A stretch of 8,550 nt of DNA, taken from Promethearchaeia archaeon (GTDB taxonomy: Archaea; Asgardarchaeota; Lokiarchaeia; Sigyniarchaeales; SOKP01). Positions within the stretch are counted from its first letter, which is position 1. Each line of letters opens with the position of its first letter. The notes below the pieces were generated by a model. That model did not search any database, was not told the origin of the DNA, and worked only from the letters and a program-made list of their open reading frames with translations. The stretch is from positions 1 to 8,550 of the forward strand of contig JAHQWY010000155.1 in the NCBI GenBank assembly GCA_029856445.1, read 5' to 3'. Positions 5,931 to 8,550 of the stretch are shown in pieces. The position numbers and the translations under genes were made by a program.

Positions 5931-5997
5931 TATTAAAAGAGAACAAATCAGTAAAAAATACAAGAAAAAGGTCAAGAGGATTTATTCTCTTTTAATA
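5931..5997. repeat. Inverted repeat 1: perfect 13-bp arms, 41-nt loop
   Basis: TATTAAAAGAGAA (5931-5943) and TTCTCTTTTAATA (5985-5997) are perfect reverse complements. The A-rich interior shows no obvious inner stem. It lies about 90 nt upstream of the 59-aa gene and about 265 nt upstream of the GH4 gene, and abuts a second inverted repeat of the same total length. Confidence 0.65.
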
Positions 5998-6061
5998 ATA
6001 CTACGGATACATACCGGCTTTACGGATAATGTAAAGCCACACCAATAATCCATAGTATTAT
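5995..6061. repeat. Inverted repeat 2: nested two-stem structure
   Basis: The outer arms 5995-6008 and 6048-6061 pair over 14 positions with one mismatch (ATAATACTA-C-GGAT against ATCC-A-TAGTATTAT). Inside, GGCTTTAC (6016-6023) and GTAAAGCC (6031-6038) form a perfect 8-bp stem with a 7-nt loop. TACGGATA occurs twice as a direct repeat (6002-6009 and 6021-6028). The inner stem is GC-rich for this region, and the fold could be an RNA element on either strand or a mobile-element remnant. Confidence 0.65.
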
Positions 6062-6215
6062 GTGAAAAACTCATTAATAAAGTGATGTTTAATGTTATAT
6101 TTAAACTTTACCCATGTATTTCCCACTTGTCTAATTGGTATAAGCAAAATTAACATGTAAGTATAAATATATTTTTTAGAAAAAAACTAATAATAATTCT
6201 TTTAATCGAAATAGC

Positions 6216-6226
6216 TTTTATTTAAA
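6216..6226 (+). promoter_or_regulatory. Likely TATA box of the GH4 gene
   Basis: TTTTATTTAAA lies 38-48 nt before the ATG at 6264. Initiation about 25 nt downstream would leave a short leader just long enough for the AAGG Shine-Dalgarno at 6253-6256. The TATAAATAT at 6162-6170 is an alternative that would give a leader of about 70 nt. Confidence 0.4.
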
Positions 6227-6263
6227 TTGATTCTTTAATAACAAGAAACTCGAAGGTTTTATT

Positions 6264-7586
6264 ATGAATAAGAAGATTGTGTTGGTTGGTGCTGGTTCAG
6301 TATCATTTGGTAGTGCCAGTATAAATGATATTTTCTATAGTGATGTTTTAAAAGGTTCAACAGTAGTACTCCATGACATAAACAAAGATAAATTAGAAAT
6401 GATTTACAACTTAATAATGCTCGAAAATGAACGATTAGGTAATAAGATCAATATTAAACGAACGACAGATAGAACTTCGGCTTTTAAAGAAGCGGATTTT
6501 ATTATTAATTCTATAGAAGTAGGTGATCGATATAAATTATGGAGACAAGATTATGAAATTCCAAGAAAACACGGCTCATCTCAGATTTTGGGTGAGTGTG
6601 GGGGTCCAGGGGGATCATTTCATGCATGGCGGATTATACCACCAATACTAGACATTGTTAAAGATGCTGAAAAGATTTGTCCACATGCTTTTTTTATCAA
6701 TTTTTCAAATCCACTCTCACGAGTATGCTTAGCGATAAAAAGAAGTGTGGAGGATTTAAAATTTATTGGTTTATGCCATCAAATTGCATTTATGGTTCGC
6801 TATTTACCAAGGATGTTCAAAGAATCAATAACAGATCTAAGGATTAAAGTAGGGGGACTTAACCATTTTGCATTTATTTTAGGGCTTGTTAATTTATCAA
6901 CAGGGAAAGACTTAATGTCAAAATTTAATAAAAAAGCATTGAATTTTTTCAAGGAACATGAGAATAGGTTTGAATTTTCTACACTTACATTTGAATTATA
7001 TAGAAGATTTGGCTATTTTCCTTACGTGGGTGATAACCATATAGGAGAGTTCCTACAGATAGGCTCAGAATTTACAGACTCTCAGGATATGGTTGATTGG
7101 ATAGATGTTAATGATCGAATGGGGAAATTTGTATATGGAAGATTTCAAAAAAATTATAAGCGATTCAAAAGGGATACAAATACAGTGAAAAGTATGCTGT
7201 TTGGAAGACCTTCGGGAGAGAGAGCAATTCCAATTATTGAGGCAATAATCAACGATAAAAATTCTTATGAATTTGCTGTAAATATCGCCAATGATGGTAT
7301 CATTGAAAATCTACCTCAAGATTTAATACTTGAATGCTCGGCTACAGTTAATAAAGAAGGCGTTCATGGAGTTAAGATCGGAAATATACCAAAGAGTATA
7401 GCCGCATTATTACGTATTGAAGCCACAATACAAGATTTGTGTGTTGAGGCTGTTTTAACCGGATCTAAAGACCTTGCAATAGCATGTTTGGCTATAGATC
7501 CGAATGTAGGTAGTTTTGAAATGGCAGAAAACATGCTTGATGAGATGAGCGAACTACAACGTAAATTTCTACCAAAATTCAAATGA
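6264..7586 (+). CDS. Glycoside hydrolase family 4 (NAD-dependent alpha-galactosidase/alpha-glucosidase/glucuronidase type)
   Basis: This 440-aa cytosolic enzyme has the GH4 plan, in which NAD+ and a divalent metal drive an oxidation-elimination-reduction route of glycoside cleavage. The Rossmann motif GAGSVSFGS lies at 9-17, with the acidic H-D-I end of strand 2 at 37-39. The conserved GGPGGSFHAWRIIPPILDI segment is at 113-131, NFSNP at 146-150, metal-ligand Cys171 in GLCHQ (169-173), a second metal histidine His201 in GLNHF (198-202) and DNHIGE (257-262). The C-terminal PQDLILECSATV and IDPN stretches are also family-like. Length matches the family. Substrate cannot be fixed, because CHQ differs from the CHS and CHG seen in some characterised alpha-galactosidases and relatives. 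AAGG stands a few bases before the ATG. It appears to be monocistronic. Confidence 0.9.
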   Translation: MNKKIVLVGAGSVSFGSASINDIFYSDVLKGSTVVLHDINKDKLEMIYNLIMLENERLGNKINIKRTTDRTSAFKEADFIINSIEVGDRYKLWRQDYEIPRKHGSSQILGECGGPGGSFHAWRIIPPILDIVKDAEKICPHAFFINFSNPLSRVCLAIKRSVEDLKFIGLCHQIAFMVRYLPRMFKESITDLRIKVGGLNHFAFILGLVNLSTGKDLMSKFNKKALNFFKEHENRFEFSTLTFELYRRFGYFPYVGDNHIGEFLQIGSEFTDSQDMVDWIDVNDRMGKFVYGRFQKNYKRFKRDTNTVKSMLFGRPSGERAIPIIEAIINDKNSYEFAVNIANDGIIENLPQDLILECSATVNKEGVHGVKIGNIPKSIAALLRIEATIQDLCVEAVLTGSKDLAIACLAIDPNVGSFEMAENMLDEMSELQRKFLPKFK

Positions 7587-7745
7587 TTTGTGGCTTACGA
7601 GCAAATTAAAGATAGAGAAACCATTAACTGAATTGTAAATATTATTTAGGATTCTTCATCATTTCCGAAAGTTTTATAAAGATTTGTATCAAATTTTAAT
7701 AAAAGCCTTTAAACTTCATTTACGCATTAGTAAATAAATTTCATA

Positions 7746-7757
7746 TAAATTTATAAG
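7746..7757 (+). promoter_or_regulatory. Possible TATA box of the membrane protein gene
   Basis: An element reading TTTATAAG (7750-7757, with AT-rich bases before it) lies about 55-60 nt upstream of the ATG at 7811, predicting a leader of about 30 nt. The 224-nt gap after the GH4 gene contains no other gene and gives the membrane protein its own promoter space. Confidence 0.35.
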
Positions 7758-7810
7758 CTAATGTTTTCACTATATTCAAGGAAGCGGATCCAAACATAAT
7801 ATATAGGGCG

Positions 7811-8550
7811 ATGAAATCAGATCCTAATACCATTTCGGAAGAGAAGTATGAGAAAGCGACAGAACTACTTCAAAAGATATGGTGGTTTTGTTTTTATTTA
7901 GTAATTTCACCTTTAACAATAGGAGCTGTTAGTTCTATAATTTTTCTATTATTTGGTCTTAATGTTGTTATTACTATATCCCTTTCAGTAATAACATTCA
8001 TGTTAGCTTTCCTATTTTTTCTTAAAACTTATGATAAATATAGAGATAAATCTTTTTTTCTAAATAAAGCAAATAACCTTACTGCAAGGATTCACATTAC
8101 CTATTTAATATCTATTCTCTCTTTCATTGTAACTCCAATTTTTACTATAATTTCATGGAGATTAGAATTGGAAGTTTCATTTGAACTACTTCCACTGATA
8201 GGTTTTGCAGTTCTCTATAATATTGTGTATTATTATTATAGTTTCAAGCCTATAGCTTTTTTCAATATAGCTGAAGGAGACTATAAGCACGGAATCGACT
8301 TTAAAATGACTATTAAGCAACCATATAATTTTATAGTGGTTATTAATTATATTGCTCACCTGTTTTTCTTATCAATTACTTCTCGTACTCAACTCTCTTG
8401 GGTTTTTGCTCTTACAACTAATGTGGTTCTATACCTTATTACCATTTCAACTACAAAGAAAATCTGTAGCAACATTAAGGAATCTATTGAAGCAAATAGA
8501 TCATTTCTGATACAATTAACTGAATATAAAAAAAAATTTGTAATATCAAT
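7811..8550 (+). CDS. Six-helix integral membrane protein of unknown function, partial at right edge
   Basis: The frame runs from ATG 7811 to the window end without a stop (246 complete codons seen). After a charged N-terminus (about 1-20) there are six hydrophobic segments at about 24-48, 52-71, 95-115, 126-145, 172-190 and 196-214, then a charged tail (215-246) that continues beyond the window. Even helix number with charged ends suggests both termini on the same side. Between helices 4 and 5 lies a loop with IAEGDYKHGIDFK (153-165). No transporter or enzyme motif is recognised. The ATG is the only ATG, GTG or TTG in frame after the stop at 7754-7756, and AGGG just before it may be a weak ribosome site. 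Aromatic and isoleucine richness fits the neighbouring genes, so transfer is not indicated. Confidence 0.8.
   Translation, partial: MKSDPNTISEEKYEKATELLQKIWWFCFYLVISPLTIGAVSSIIFLLFGLNVVITISLSVITFMLAFLFFLKTYDKYRDKSFFLNKANNLTARIHITYLISILSFIVTPIFTIISWRLELEVSFELLPLIGFAVLYNIVYYYYSFKPIAFFNIAEGDYKHGIDFKMTIKQPYNFIVVINYIAHLFFLSITSRTQLSWVFALTTNVVLYLITISTTKKICSNIKESIEANRSFLIQLTEYKKKFVIS

Larger units (their letters stand above)
5859..6215. other. Divergent intergenic region without genes
   Basis: Apart from the two inverted repeats at 5931-6061, this stretch holds a weaker pair ATAAAAT/ATTTTAT (5884-5890, 5915-5921), a GTTTAA/TTAAAC pair (6087-6092, 6101-6106) and a TATA-like TATAAATAT (6162-6170) on the plus strand. 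No credible reading frame is present. It must contain the promoters of both divergent genes. Confidence 0.5.

Noticed and set aside
5884..6061. CRISPR array or tRNA gene.
   Set aside because: The repeats are inverted, not regularly spaced direct repeats, and no cloverleaf with a T-loop motif can be drawn.
6078..6110. GTTTAA/TTAAAC hairpin and a GTGATG-like stretch considered as a C/D box RNA.
   Set aside because: The C box is imperfect and there is no CTGA D box at a suitable distance; the pairing is only A/T-rich.
7364..7582. Minus-strand 72-codon open frame.
   Set aside because: It is antisense to the C-terminal part of the GH4 enzyme.

Overview
This is a strongly AT-rich window whose genes are often preceded by archaeal-type TATA/BRE-like boxes, with T-rich tracts after several of them. 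The gene set is a PiT phosphate transporter with a DUF47 partner, a crotonase, a winged-helix/Fe-S protein, an LL-DAP-type aminotransferase and a GH4 glycosidase. The low GC, TATA boxes, roomy intergenic spaces and mix of archaeal and bacterial-looking metabolic genes suggest an anaerobic archaeon. My best guess is an Asgard (Lokiarchaeia-like) lineage, but that is inference: there is no rRNA or tRNA here to prove it.

Layout. The left half is on the minus strand. A DUF47/PhoU-like gene (1201-539) is followed 22 nt later by a PiT-family phosphate permease that runs off the left edge. A ~690-nt stretch (1202-1895) then holds one probable 48-aa plus-strand gene (1609-1755) with an operator-like cluster of palindromes around its TATA box. 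Next come a crotonase of dienoyl-CoA-isomerase type (2723-1896) and, upstream of it on the same strand, a winged-helix protein with two Cys-rich modules and two [4Fe-4S] ferredoxin motifs (3945-2863). A possible 57-aa ORF (4134-4307) and an 11-bp inverted repeat separate this from the right half. The right half carries, on the plus strand, a class I/II aminotransferase (4439-5614), a GH4 NAD-dependent glycosidase (6264-7586) and a six-helix membrane protein cut by the right edge (7811-8550). A 59-aa minus-strand gene (5842-5663) lies convergent to the aminotransferase and divergent from the GH4 gene.

How the genes may work together. DUF47 and PiT form a recognisable phosphate-uptake pair. The crotonase and Fe-S protein are co-directional and could serve acyl-CoA metabolism and electron transfer, but a 139-nt gap leaves co-transcription open. 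The other genes look like independent units.

Most interesting points: (i) two genes appear to start at CTG, one (59-aa protein) behind a perfect AAGGAGGTGA Shine-Dalgarno sequence and one (aminotransferase) behind GGTG, while the crotonase starts at TTG with the same spacing; (ii) two back-to-back 67-nt inverted-repeat structures fill the divergent intergenic region at 5931-6061; (iii) paired TTCAT/ATGAA palindromes flank the TATA box of the 48-aa gene; (iv) a predicted DNA-binding domain is joined to an Fe-S protein with an extremely cysteine-dense motif.
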